From Thermoanaerobacterium butyriciformans (lineage in GTDB: Bacteria; Bacillota; Thermoanaerobacteria; Thermoanaerobacterales; Thermoanaerobacteraceae): DNA of 64,000 nt. The translations under genes were made by a program, and so were the position numbers. Shown in pieces: positions 52,471 through 61,343 of the stretch. The notes beneath the pieces are model-generated. The model was not told the origin of the DNA, ran no database searches, and saw only the letters and a list, made by a program, of their open reading frames with translations. Each line of letters opens with the position of its first letter. Position 1 is the stretch's first letter. The stretch covers positions 30,173 to 94,172 of the forward strand of contig NZ_JAGGLT010000008.1 in assembly GCF_017874545.1 (NCBI RefSeq), written 5' to 3'.

Positions 52471-52955
52471 GAATACTGTGAGAGGAACATCACCTGTACC
52501 AGGTGGCATATCAATAAAGAGATAATCAAGTTCATTCCACACGACATCAGTCCAAAATTGTTTAACAGCATTTCCTATAAGAGGGCCTCTCCAAATTACA
52601 GGTGAATCAGGGCTGTCCAACAAAAAATTAATCGACATTATTTTTAAATCATTGCTTGTTTCAACAGGAAATATACCTTCACCAAAAACTTGTGGTCTTA
52701 ACTCATTTACACCAAATATCTTTGGAATTGAAGGACCAGTAATGTCTGCATCTAATATGCCAACTTTATAACCTTTTCTTTTCATCATTACACCTAATAG
52801 CGATGTTACAAGTGACTTCCCAACACCGCCTTTGCCGCTTATCACCGCTACTACATGTTTTATATCACTCAATTCATTGCCTTTAATTAAAAAATTATTT
52901 TTGTCATTATTCTTACTATTAGCATTAGAATTTTCTTTTTGTCTGCTTTGCTCCA
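52456..52955 (-). pseudogene. Mrp/ApbC-type Fe-S carrier ATPase, 5' part, frameshifted and fused
   Basis: ATG at 52955 after GGGGTG. P-loop VVAVISGKGGVGKSLVTSLL, GILDADITGPSIPKIFGVNE and FIDMPPGTGDVPLTV are normal for Mrp. A one-base loss near 52467-52472 then shifts the frame (PLTVFNQYH-stop instead of PLTVFQSIPLDG). In the restored frame the Mrp sequence lasts to SLIVKK and then passes into the SCIFF maturase fragment. The promoter is intact and of the shared-operator kind. Confidence 0.85.
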
Positions 52956-52980
52956 TTTTATAAAACACCCCTTTATATTG

Positions 52981-53031
52981 ACATATGTTTATTTTCATTA
53001 CAAATATACAATTATTTTAATCATATGTCAA
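52981..53031 (-). promoter_or_regulatory. Shared-operator promoter (f): Mrp ATPase gene
   Basis: Minus strand: -35 TTGACA (53031-53026) in TTGACATATGA, 17-bp spacer, -10 TATATT (53008-53003). The second site ACATATGT (52981-52988), within TTGACATATGT, is 40 bp away. The region 53032-53221 beyond it shows no other feature. Confidence 0.78.
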
Positions 53032-53221
53032 TATAAAAACTAAATATTTGATAATAACTTATCCTCTTCTTCTAATAATATAGAATTGAAATATTTATTT
53101 TTCTCCCATTAAGCATAAATAGCCAATTTTATCTTTTTTTAATCTTCTGTTAACAAATTATTCATAAAGTTTTGATATTATTTTCTTACAATTATGACAC
53201 AAATACGAGGGGGAATTAAAA

Positions 53222-54643
53222 TTGAACAAGAAATTATTTAAATGGAAATATATCTTTATAACTTTCGTGCTTATTGTAGCTATTATTATTGCATCTGTCA
53301 TGAATTTAAAAACTACTTTTGCCAATCTCACAGAGAAAAAGCCTGTCCCTAATAGCGACGATCCGGGGCAAAGAATACTTGTAGTTGTACCACACCCTGA
53401 TGATGAATCATTGGGAATGGCAGGTGTCATACAAAAATCTATCGAATTGAAAAGACCCATAAAAGTTGTAATTGTAACAGATGGTGAAAGCTATAAAAAA
53501 GCTGCTCAAGTCTTTACAGGTGACATCAATCCAACGCCAGCAGACTTTTATAAACTTGGACTTCAAAGACACAGCGAAAGTTTAGCTGCAATGTCTGTAT
53601 TAGGGCTTCCAAAAGATGACGTGATATTTTTAGGTTTCGCTGATGGCAGCACGAGATTTTTATGGAGTGACTTTTGGGACAATGGAAAGCCTAGAATTAG
53701 CGGTGGAACAAATGCAGCATATTCTCCATATAAAGATGTGTACAAACCTGGTGTTGCATATACAGGTGAAAACTTGGAAAATGAACTGCAAGATATCATG
53801 AAGTCATTTAAGCCTACAGATATTTATTACCCTTTAGCAGATGACATACATCCCGATCACTGGGCTGTAAGCAACTTCACAAGGTACGCAATAGTCGCAC
53901 TTAATTTAAACGTAAGAGAGCACATGTTTTTAGTTCACCATCCACAATGGCCTGTACCATGGTTACTGATGCCAAATGACTCTCTTTTACCACCAACAGA
54001 CATGAAAGACAGCAACACTGTATGGCAAAGTATTCCTCTTTCAAAGCAAGAAGAAGCTAAAAAGGAAGAAGCCATTAAGCAGTATACATCACAGATAAAA
54101 GTGATGGAGCCATTTTTATTGGCGTTTGTAAGAAAAAATGAGCTTTTCGGGACAAAGCCTGTCATTACGATTCCAGAAGTTGAAACAAAGCCAAACTTAT
54201 ACGACAAAAACATGCCTTTCTCGCTTTTAAGCATACCAGCAGGCGGAGTACTTGACCAAGAAATCTATAAAAGCGCTGATCTTACAAAGCTTGCTTCATT
54301 CTACTACGACAACCACTTGTATATAGGTGTTCAAACACTATCACCTATATCTAAAAATGTAAGATACAACATCGAAATGAGATTGTTTTACAATAACAGC
54401 ATAAAGAGGATCGATTTAGGACTGGTAAACGGCAAGCTCTATCAGTACAGAAAAGCCAATAATTCGCTTCTTAAATCTATAGCATCAAGACCAATAATAG
54501 ACAAAAATATATTGTGGATAAAATTGAATATTCCACAAAAACAGGACTTGCGCTATATATTCATGGGTTCTGACTCAATATACAAAGAAAGACTTATCGA
54601 TAAGATTCCTTGGAATATGTATAAGATATCTAAACAAGCATAG
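53222..54643 (+). CDS. Membrane-anchored PIG-L/LmbE-family deacetylase
   Basis: 473 residues from the TTG at 53222, after GAGGGGG. One N-terminal membrane segment (YIFITFVLIVAIIIASVM) should place the rest outside the cell. The PIG-L domain has the zinc motif VVPHPDDESLG and a second His in DDIHPDHWAV. A C-terminal region of about 170 residues after the deacetylase fold is not recognised. Family members remove N-acetyl groups from GlcNAc-type sugars. It is 29 bp upstream of the exported flavoprotein gene, probably one operon. Confidence 0.85.
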   Translation: MNKKLFKWKYIFITFVLIVAIIIASVMNLKTTFANLTEKKPVPNSDDPGQRILVVVPHPDDESLGMAGVIQKSIELKRPIKVVIVTDGESYKKAAQVFTGDINPTPADFYKLGLQRHSESLAAMSVLGLPKDDVIFLGFADGSTRFLWSDFWDNGKPRISGGTNAAYSPYKDVYKPGVAYTGENLENELQDIMKSFKPTDIYYPLADDIHPDHWAVSNFTRYAIVALNLNVREHMFLVHHPQWPVPWLLMPNDSLLPPTDMKDSNTVWQSIPLSKQEEAKKEEAIKQYTSQIKVMEPFLLAFVRKNELFGTKPVITIPEVETKPNLYDKNMPFSLLSIPAGGVLDQEIYKSADLTKLASFYYDNHLYIGVQTLSPISKNVRYNIEMRLFYNNSIKRIDLGLVNGKLYQYRKANNSLLKSIASRPIIDKNILWIKLNIPQKQDLRYIFMGSDSIYKERLIDKIPWNMYKISKQA

Positions 54644-54672
54644 CCTGTCTTGCAAAAATCGAGGTGATTAAT

Positions 54673-56589
54673 TTGCAAAAGAGATATTTAAAAACAATGA
54701 TATCATTTTTCATTGTGTTAGTATTAATAATCACGGCTGTAGACGGTTATTTTTACGTAGAAAAGTACAAAAAATCGTCGCAGGAAACCAAAGCTAAAGT
54801 TGTAGAGGGAAATGAGAATCTTCCTAAACCTATGAAGCTTAACCTTCCTGAAGATGGAAGCCAATACGATGTCATAGTAGTAGGAGCAGAGCCAGAAGGC
54901 GTCGCTGCTGCAAGATCCGCTGCAAAAAACGACGCAAAAGTCTTAATCATCGATAATCACGATGGTCCTGGCGGCCTTATGACATACGGCATGCTAAACA
55001 CCATAGACATGAGCATGGCTCCTGATGGTACATTGCTTACACAAGGCACATTTAAAGAGTTTTTTAAAGGCATAGGTTCAAAAAACTCTTTTGATGTGAA
55101 AAAGGCTAAAGAAGTATTTTTAAAGCTTTTAAGTTCGCCAAAAATAACCCAGTCTTACAATACAGTATTTGTAAAGCCCATAATGGATGGAAACAAGATA
55201 ATTGGCATAACCGCATTAAAGAATGGAAAAGAAGTAAATTTCTACGGCAAAAGGATAATAGACGCAACGCAAGATGCTTCAGTTGCAGCATCAGCAGGAG
55301 TGCCGTACACAATTGGTGCAGAAGACATGGGCGTAAAAGGCAAAGTACAAGCATCAACACTTATTTTCAGATTAAAAGGATTAGATTGGGACAACCTTAT
55401 AAAAATAATAAAATACGAAAAGAAGATACCAGCAACGTATATAAATGACACATCAGCAAGTGGATTTTTATCAATCACGAAAAAGTACAAACCGTCGACG
55501 CCTATGATTAGGCTAAGAGGATTAAACCTAGGCAAGCAGGACGACGGCACAGCATTGGTTAACGCCCTTTTGATATACGGCGTTGACGGTCTTAATCAAT
55601 CATCAATAGAAAAAGGAATGGAACTAGCAAAGAAAGAGCTTCCAAGGATAGTACAGTTCTTTAGAGAAAACATCCCTGGCTTTGAGAAAGCACAGCTTGA
55701 CGGCACAGCAGATGAACTGTATATAAGAGAGACGAGGCACATAAAAGGATACTACACACTTGACATAAACGATGTCGTATTTAATAGGGACTTTTACGAC
55801 AGGATAGCTATAGGCTCATATCCAGTAGATGTACAAGCAACATCACCGGAAGATGTTGGCTTTGTATACGGAAAACCTGTAGAGTATGCAGTGCCATTTA
55901 GGTGCATAGTGCCTGATAAGGTAGAGAACCTGCTTGTAGTAGGGCGGTCAGCATCCTACAGCCACTTAGCAGCAGGGTCAGCCAGAACGATACCCATAGG
56001 CATGGCAGAAGGAGATGCGGCAGGTGTAGGGTCAGCGTACTCCATAGCCAAAGACAAATCATTTGAAGACATCGCAAAAAGTGAAGAAGATATAAAGAAC
56101 ATACAGTCTATATTAGTAAGCCAAGGAGCGTACCTTAAACCGTTTAAAGTAGAAGAAGCTGTAGAAAAAAGTTGGGCTTTTGACGGGCTAAAATTTGCCC
56201 TTCGCTGGGGGCTTATAGTGCCTGGATATACAAATGATTTTAAGCTTAATGAAGGCATAAAAAGCATATCATTTTACTATATGGTATCAAACATGATTAA
56301 AAGGTCAATACCAGATAAATCACAGCTTATAGATGATGATTATCAGTATCTGCAAAAATACATTGTTGACAAGCCTCTTACGAAAGAAGAAGCTGCGGAT
56401 ATACTTTTGACTTATGCTGGATATAGAAATGAAGCTAATAAATATAGTGGTAGTTTATGCGATTTAGCACATGAAAAAGGACTAATATCTGATACAGCAT
56501 ATCAAAAGATGAAAGATACAAAATATGTAAAATGGGAAGATTCATATGACATGATATTGTCACTTCACAATTATCTAAGCAAACTCTGA
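54673..56589 (+). CDS. Membrane-anchored FAD-dependent oxidoreductase
   Basis: 638 residues from the TTG at 54673, six bases after GAGGTGA. One N-terminal membrane segment (MISFFIVLVLIITAVDGYFY), then a FAD-oxidoreductase domain (PF12831 type) with YDVIVVGAEPEGVAAARSAA and GGLMTYGMLN, FAD contacts VVGRSASYSHLAAGSARTIP, and a helical C-terminus with S-layer-homology-like segments (LTKEEAADILLTYAGYR). Exported flavoproteins of this type are uncommon; it may act on a surface or imported substrate together with the PIG-L protein. Confidence 0.82.
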   Translation: MQKRYLKTMISFFIVLVLIITAVDGYFYVEKYKKSSQETKAKVVEGNENLPKPMKLNLPEDGSQYDVIVVGAEPEGVAAARSAAKNDAKVLIIDNHDGPGGLMTYGMLNTIDMSMAPDGTLLTQGTFKEFFKGIGSKNSFDVKKAKEVFLKLLSSPKITQSYNTVFVKPIMDGNKIIGITALKNGKEVNFYGKRIIDATQDASVAASAGVPYTIGAEDMGVKGKVQASTLIFRLKGLDWDNLIKIIKYEKKIPATYINDTSASGFLSITKKYKPSTPMIRLRGLNLGKQDDGTALVNALLIYGVDGLNQSSIEKGMELAKKELPRIVQFFRENIPGFEKAQLDGTADELYIRETRHIKGYYTLDINDVVFNRDFYDRIAIGSYPVDVQATSPEDVGFVYGKPVEYAVPFRCIVPDKVENLLVVGRSASYSHLAAGSARTIPIGMAEGDAAGVGSAYSIAKDKSFEDIAKSEEDIKNIQSILVSQGAYLKPFKVEEAVEKSWAFDGLKFALRWGLIVPGYTNDFKLNEGIKSISFYYMVSNMIKRSIPDKSQLIDDDYQYLQKYIVDKPLTKEEAADILLTYAGYRNEANKYSGSLCDLAHEKGLISDTAYQKMKDTKYVKWEDSYDMILSLHNYLSKL

Positions 56590-56608
56590 CAAAGTAAAGT
56601 ATATGCAA

Positions 56609-56633
56609 AAAGCTCGGTTTTTAGCCGAGCTTT
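56609..56633. terminator. Terminator between flavoprotein gene and murJ
   Basis: AAAGCTCGG / CCGAGCTTT, 9-bp stem with 7-nt loop. T-run on the minus strand (for murJ); on the plus side only TTTAATTAATTTT. Confidence 0.82.
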
Positions 56634-56635
56634 AA

Positions 56636-58189
56636 TTAATTTTGGAAATTAGTTATTCTGTTTGCGATAATGCCAAATAAGTATTTGAACTCTTTCACTT
56701 TTAAAAGAAGCATCATACCAACGTATATAGCACCACCAATAATGACAATCAAACTTGTAAGCAACAATTCCATCTTAAATCCAACCATGTATCTTGAAAG
56801 AAAATTGTTCATTAAAAATACCACTGCACCCATGGTAACAGAAGATAAAACCAATTTACCGCCGGTATTTAAAATATCACGTCCACCAAAAGCACCCATC
56901 TTCTTCCTAAAATCCTTCATCAATAATACAGCACAAATTGCAGCAGATGCAGACGACCCTATGGCAAGACCAGCGATACCTATATATTTTACCAGTATTA
57001 TGCTTATCAATATATTTACTGCTATGCCTAAAATACTGTTTATCATAGGCGTCCTCGTATCATTTGTGGAGTAAAATGATACATTAAACACATCTCTTAT
57101 GCCATAAAAAATCATTCCTATTGAAAGGTACAAAAGCGCAATAGCTGTAATCTCAACACTGTAATCATTAAATCTTCCGTGTTTAAACAATATATCTATT
57201 ATGTGATACCTTAAAATCATGATGCCTAAAGTAACGGGAATCATGATCATATTGATATTGTTTATAGCCTTTATCATGTGGGATTTCATGCCTTTATAAT
57301 CGCCGATACTTCCTTCCCTTGACAAAGTAGGAAATATGACTGTCACAACCGATGTAGCAAATGTCCCGTAAAATGCACCTGTTAATAAGCTGGCATAGCT
57401 AAAAGCTGTGATGTTTCCATTTGGCAACCCTGATGCAAGTCTCGTATTTATGATTATGTTTATCTGATTTACAGACAATCCTACTATGACAGGGCTAATA
57501 AGCTTTAACATCCTTACAATGCGAGGATCTTTAAAATCTATTTTAAAGCTGTATCTGTACTTATTTTTAATAAGCCATGGTATCTGATTTACCACCTGAA
57601 GCCCGAACGCAACTGTAGTGTATACAGTAAGGCCTACTATGCCACCATACTTTGCAAAAAACAACATAAACACAATAGGTGGAATATCTATCAAAATTCC
57701 ATTTAAAGCAGGTGCAGTAAAATCATTGAGGGTCTGAAGAATAGCAGTAAAACCTGCTGACATGCTTAAAAACAGCATGTTTACAATGCTTATTTTTGTC
57801 AAATTTACTGCAAGTTGAAACTTCTCACCTGTAAAATTCGACGCCATCAATCTTACCAAGTATGGTGAAAAGATCCATGCTATTATAAATATAGCAAATG
57901 AAAACAAAAACAAAATGTTCATGATGTTGTTGGCAAAATCAAACATTTCATCTTTGCCGCGCTTCGCATACGTTTCATTTAAAAGAGGTATAAAGGCGGT
58001 GGATACTGCAACACCTATTATAGAGTAAAGCACTGTGGGAATATTTAAAGACACTGTATAAGCGTCAGTTGCCCATGTGGTTCCAAATACTTTACCTTGC
58101 ACCGTATTTTTTAAAAGCCCTGCGAATTTCCCCAAAATCGTTATAAATGCCACAATGCTTGCTGATTTAAATAATTTCTTATTACTCAT
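56636..58189 (-). CDS. murJ: MurJ/MVF-family lipid II flippase-like protein
   Basis: 517 residues with about 14 membrane helices of the MATE/MurJ fold. N-terminus KSASIVAFITILGKFAGLLK; FGTTWATDAYTVSLNIPTVL and FALLYLS-type helices follow. It flips lipid-linked peptidoglycan precursor or another polyprenyl-linked sugar. Its position opposite the PIG-L/flavoprotein pair would also fit a role in another surface glycan. ATG with GGAG upstream. Confidence 0.9.
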   Translation of the reverse strand: MSNKKLFKSASIVAFITILGKFAGLLKNTVQGKVFGTTWATDAYTVSLNIPTVLYSIIGVAVSTAFIPLLNETYAKRGKDEMFDFANNIMNILFLFSFAIFIIAWIFSPYLVRLMASNFTGEKFQLAVNLTKISIVNMLFLSMSAGFTAILQTLNDFTAPALNGILIDIPPIVFMLFFAKYGGIVGLTVYTTVAFGLQVVNQIPWLIKNKYRYSFKIDFKDPRIVRMLKLISPVIVGLSVNQINIIINTRLASGLPNGNITAFSYASLLTGAFYGTFATSVVTVIFPTLSREGSIGDYKGMKSHMIKAINNINMIMIPVTLGIMILRYHIIDILFKHGRFNDYSVEITAIALLYLSIGMIFYGIRDVFNVSFYSTNDTRTPMINSILGIAVNILISIILVKYIGIAGLAIGSSASAAICAVLLMKDFRKKMGAFGGRDILNTGGKLVLSSVTMGAVVFLMNNFLSRYMVGFKMELLLTSLIVIIGGAIYVGMMLLLKVKEFKYLFGIIANRITNFQN

Positions 58190-58289
58190 ACGATCTCCAT
58201 TCCATCTTTTGATTTTCTATAATTTGTTCTTCAAACTCACCATGACAATTTTATATTTTACATCCTAATTAGTTTTTAAGCAACATCAT

Positions 58290-58586
58290 CTACTCTTTAT
58301 GCTCAGCATAAAATTTTTCATAATTATTAAGCTCTCTTTTCAGGAGATTAGGCGTATCAAGCTTATATGGACATTTGCTTTTACAGTTTCCGCATTCAAT
58401 GCAATCATTATCTTCGCTGTCCGTATATGCTCTTGCAGTATCGAAGAAATTTATACTATTTTCATATGCTTTTCGTAAAATCTTTTTAGCCTCTTCCAAT
58501 GAAACTCTCTGTATTGGCAATGCACCAAAACCGATTCGTGTTACCATCAAATTTGTTTTTTCTAATCTTATCTTAATTTCGTACAA
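58290..58586 (-). pseudogene. Aldo/keto reductase with in-frame internal deletion
   Basis: 98 codons. Residues 1-58 are the start of an aldo/keto reductase (VTRIGFGALPIQRVSLEEAK, INFFDTARAYTDSE with the catalytic Asp/Tyr region). It then jumps without a frame break into the extreme C-terminal ferredoxin-like part of the same family (DCIECGNCKSKCPYKLDTPN). About 250-270 residues, including the catalytic Lys and His, are missing. No clear ribosome site at the start. Confidence 0.8.
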
Positions 58587-58693
58587 GACAGTTTTATTTT
58601 TACTTTTGACACTATAACCAATCTTAAATATTAAAATTTAATCAAAAATGGTGATATAATATTACATGTAAAATTATACTAGGAGGGATTCAA

Positions 58694-58990
58694 ATGCCAC
58701 TACCACCATTTTTGTCATCACTTGATAAAAATGATCCTGAATTTGCAAAAGCAATAGAAAAAGTATATTCTTCTGCAATGGGTTCAGGTGCGTTAGAGCA
58801 GAAAACAAAATTGTTAATAGCACTGGCTATTGATGCTCTACACGGCGCTAACCTTGGAGTAGAAAACATATCAAATCAACTGAGAAATATGGGGGTTACT
58901 GATGAAGAAATAGCAGAAGCTATACGTATAGCTTATTTTGCATCCGGAAATTCAATATTATCCTCATATTTTTCAGCTTTCAAAAAATAA
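58694..58990 (+). CDS. CMD/AhpD-fold small protein without redox cysteines
   Basis: 98 residues, ATG after AGGAGGG. The helical CMD pattern is clear (YSSAMGSGALEQKTKLLIAL and GVTDEEIAEAIRIAYFASG), but the position of the CX2C motif reads IDALHGANLGVENIS, with no cysteine anywhere. It therefore cannot do AhpD-type thiol chemistry. Function unknown; likely a single-gene transcript. Confidence 0.8.
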   Translation: MPLPPFLSSLDKNDPEFAKAIEKVYSSAMGSGALEQKTKLLIALAIDALHGANLGVENISNQLRNMGVTDEEIAEAIRIAYFASGNSILSSYFSAFKK

Positions 58991-59006
58991 CAGCTAAAAT
59001 CGAGTA

Positions 59007-59035
59007 GAAGCTGAATAATTATTTTATTCAGCTTC
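59007..59035. terminator. Hairpin between CMD-like and thioredoxin genes
   Basis: GAAGCTGAATAA / TTATTCAGCTTC, perfect 12-bp stem with a 5-nt loop, between convergent genes. The T-run is weak on both sides. Confidence 0.65.
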
Positions 59036-59074
59036 CTTCCTCATTGTTAGTTTATCTTACTTCATTTTATTCTG

Positions 59075-59392
59075 TCAATTCCTGTAATACTTTTGAATCT
59101 TTTCTTCTAGCATATCAATGCTGATAAATCTAGCCTCTCTGATGATTTCCCTTCCTTCTGCAAAAAGAAGCACCGTAGGAACAGTAAAAATCATAAATTC
59201 ACCGGATGCAGCAGGCAATTCATCTATCGACACATGTGCGCTAGATATTTCAGTATAATTCAAAAGCATTTTTTCTATTTTGGGCAACAATGTTGTACAA
59301 ATGCCGCAATCATTTGTAGAAAAATACAATAAAACCATTTTTTTATTACTAATTAATTCCTTTATATCATCAATCCTATTTAATTTCTGCAA
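59075..59392 (-). CDS. Thioredoxin-like protein
   Basis: 105 residues, TTG start after GGAGG. Active-site-like CGIC in YFSTNDCGICTTLLPK, cis-Pro in FTVPTVLLF. A thiol-disulfide protein of the thioredoxin fold; the CGIC motif differs from the classic CGPC. It lies 17 bp after the GGDEF gene, possibly co-transcribed. Confidence 0.85.
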   Translation of the reverse strand: MQKLNRIDDIKELISNKKMVLLYFSTNDCGICTTLLPKIEKMLLNYTEISSAHVSIDELPAASGEFMIFTVPTVLLFAEGREIIREARFISIDMLEEKIQKYYRN

Positions 59393-59409
59393 CTTTTTGT
59401 ACCTCCTAT

Positions 59410-61116
59410 TTAATCATGGCAAACACGGTTTCTTCCTGCAGACTTCGCCTCGTACATTATATTGTCAACTCTGCTCATTATCGAATCAGATATATCGCCT
59501 TCTTTATACTCTGTCACTCCAAAACTTGCCGTTACATTTTCTATATTTGAAATTTTCATATTGCTTAACCTGCATCGCAACTCTTCAGCCAGATGTGCTG
59601 CATCTTCTACTGTAGTATCTGGCAACAAAACCACAAATTCTTCACCGCCCCATCTTGCAAATACATCTACTTTTCTTATTCTATTCATTATGATATTTGA
59701 CAAATTTTTAAGGACTTCATCACCTAAATTATGACCATACATATCGTTAATTTTTTTAAAATGATCTATGTCCAACATAATAATTGAAAATATGCTTTTA
59801 TACCGCTTTGAACGTTCTATTTCTTCTTCCAATTTCCGTATAAAATAGCGGCGATTATAAGCATTCGTCAAAACATCTGTATCGGATAAATAGCGAAGTT
59901 CCTCTTCTATTTTTTTGTACTTTGTGACATCAATGGCGTAATGGAGATATATATCATCGCCCAAAGGTATCCACCAAGTATCCCAAATACTGCCATCAAC
60001 CTCTACTTCACTATTTATCGGTTCATTTCTATCAAATGCTTCATCTGCACGACAGAAACTACATTTTGCTGTTAATAAATCCGAACCATTTTTAGCTATC
60101 TTTGGAGTCATATCATGCATAATTCCCCAACAGTAATCGCCAACTTTTGTTCCAAAAATCGTTTTTGCTGCATTATTTTGTGCTAATATACGGTGATCTT
60201 TTGATACGAGCCATGCTGGACTTGGTATGCCTTCTACCATTAAGCGGATTCTTTCTTCCTTTTGTCTGTTTTCTTTCTCCAAGCACTTCTTTTCGGTTAT
60301 ATCATCTACGATTATTTGAGCACCTACTATTTCTCCATCTTCTTCTAAAGGTTTAATGTGAACTCTAAGCCATACATCCTTACCCCATTTAGACACATAA
60401 TTTATTTCATATATCCCTGATTTGTTATTCCTTATGCATTCATCAAGTTCTTTAGAAAGGCCTTGATTAACTAGTAAAGGAAATGTTAATAGATTAATTC
60501 TTTTTGTCTCTTCAATATCAGGAGAGCCAAGTATTTCTAACGTTTTTTGATTTACATAGATTATATTGCCGTTTTTATCACATCTTATTATTCCAATCGG
60601 TGCATTCTCAGCTAACTCAATGAATCGTTTATGGCTTTGCTCAATCTCTTTTTCATGTTGCTTGCGTTCCTCTACATTGCGTATTATACCCAACACATAC
60701 CATGAATCTAGAATTTTAAAAGAAGATAGTGAAACCTCAATATCAATTTCTTTTCCACTCTTATGCCTCGCTTTAAATTCAACTGTTTTGCCTATTTTTT
60801 CCCCATCTCCTGTAAGGTTAAATCTCTTAAAAGCATCAGCAAAAAGGTTATATGCATTTTTATCAGTTACAATAATGCGATGCAGATCTTTTCCTATTAG
60901 CTCTTCCTTTGAATAACCAAAGAGCTTTTCCACTGCCGGATTTACAAAAACGGTTTTCCCATCCCCATCTAATATAATTATTGCTTCTTCACCCGTTGTG
61001 ACTTTTTCTACCTCATAACCATTTTCATATAAAAGATCCGAAACAATTTGCTGTGATAAGTGGCTGTGTTCCACTTGTAATATTCTTCCCCTTTTATGCA
61101 TATTTTCAATGTACAA
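59410..61116 (-). CDS. PAS-PAS-PAS-GGDEF diguanylate cyclase with truncated receiver stub
   Basis: 568 residues, TTG start after GAGGGGGG. Residues about 10-45 are the start of a response-regulator receiver (ILQVEHSHLSQQIVSDLLYE) that breaks off and runs into PAS1 (IILDGDGKTVFVNPAVEKLF). PAS2 begins near RFIELAENAPIGIIRCDKNG, PAS3 near MVEGIPSPAWLVSKDHRILA and contains CWGIMHD and CSFCRADEAF. The GGDEF domain (about 400-565) has RWGGEEFVVLLPDT, an intact active site for c-di-GMP synthesis. Cytoplasmic sensor; signal unknown. Confidence 0.88.
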   Translation of the reverse strand: MYIENMHKRGRILQVEHSHLSQQIVSDLLYENGYEVEKVTTGEEAIIILDGDGKTVFVNPAVEKLFGYSKEELIGKDLHRIIVTDKNAYNLFADAFKRFNLTGDGEKIGKTVEFKARHKSGKEIDIEVSLSSFKILDSWYVLGIIRNVEERKQHEKEIEQSHKRFIELAENAPIGIIRCDKNGNIIYVNQKTLEILGSPDIEETKRINLLTFPLLVNQGLSKELDECIRNNKSGIYEINYVSKWGKDVWLRVHIKPLEEDGEIVGAQIIVDDITEKKCLEKENRQKEERIRLMVEGIPSPAWLVSKDHRILAQNNAAKTIFGTKVGDYCWGIMHDMTPKIAKNGSDLLTAKCSFCRADEAFDRNEPINSEVEVDGSIWDTWWIPLGDDIYLHYAIDVTKYKKIEEELRYLSDTDVLTNAYNRRYFIRKLEEEIERSKRYKSIFSIIMLDIDHFKKINDMYGHNLGDEVLKNLSNIIMNRIRKVDVFARWGGEEFVVLLPDTTVEDAAHLAEELRCRLSNMKISNIENVTASFGVTEYKEGDISDSIMSRVDNIMYEAKSAGRNRVCHD

Positions 61117-61343
61117 TTTTTACCCCCCTCTAATTTGGTATCTGCTTTTATTAGTTAGCACCACATAATTTATTATGTATAAAGTATACTTTAAATTTTG
61201 AAACAATGCACTATCTAGTCAAAACCATGCCTAAGTCTTTTCTAAAAAGCTAGTTTTTCCTAAAAGCAAATGTCTCGTACAAAAGAATAACACAAAATTT
61301 AATAACAATCCAGTATCTTCTAAAAAAACACGAATAAAATCAG

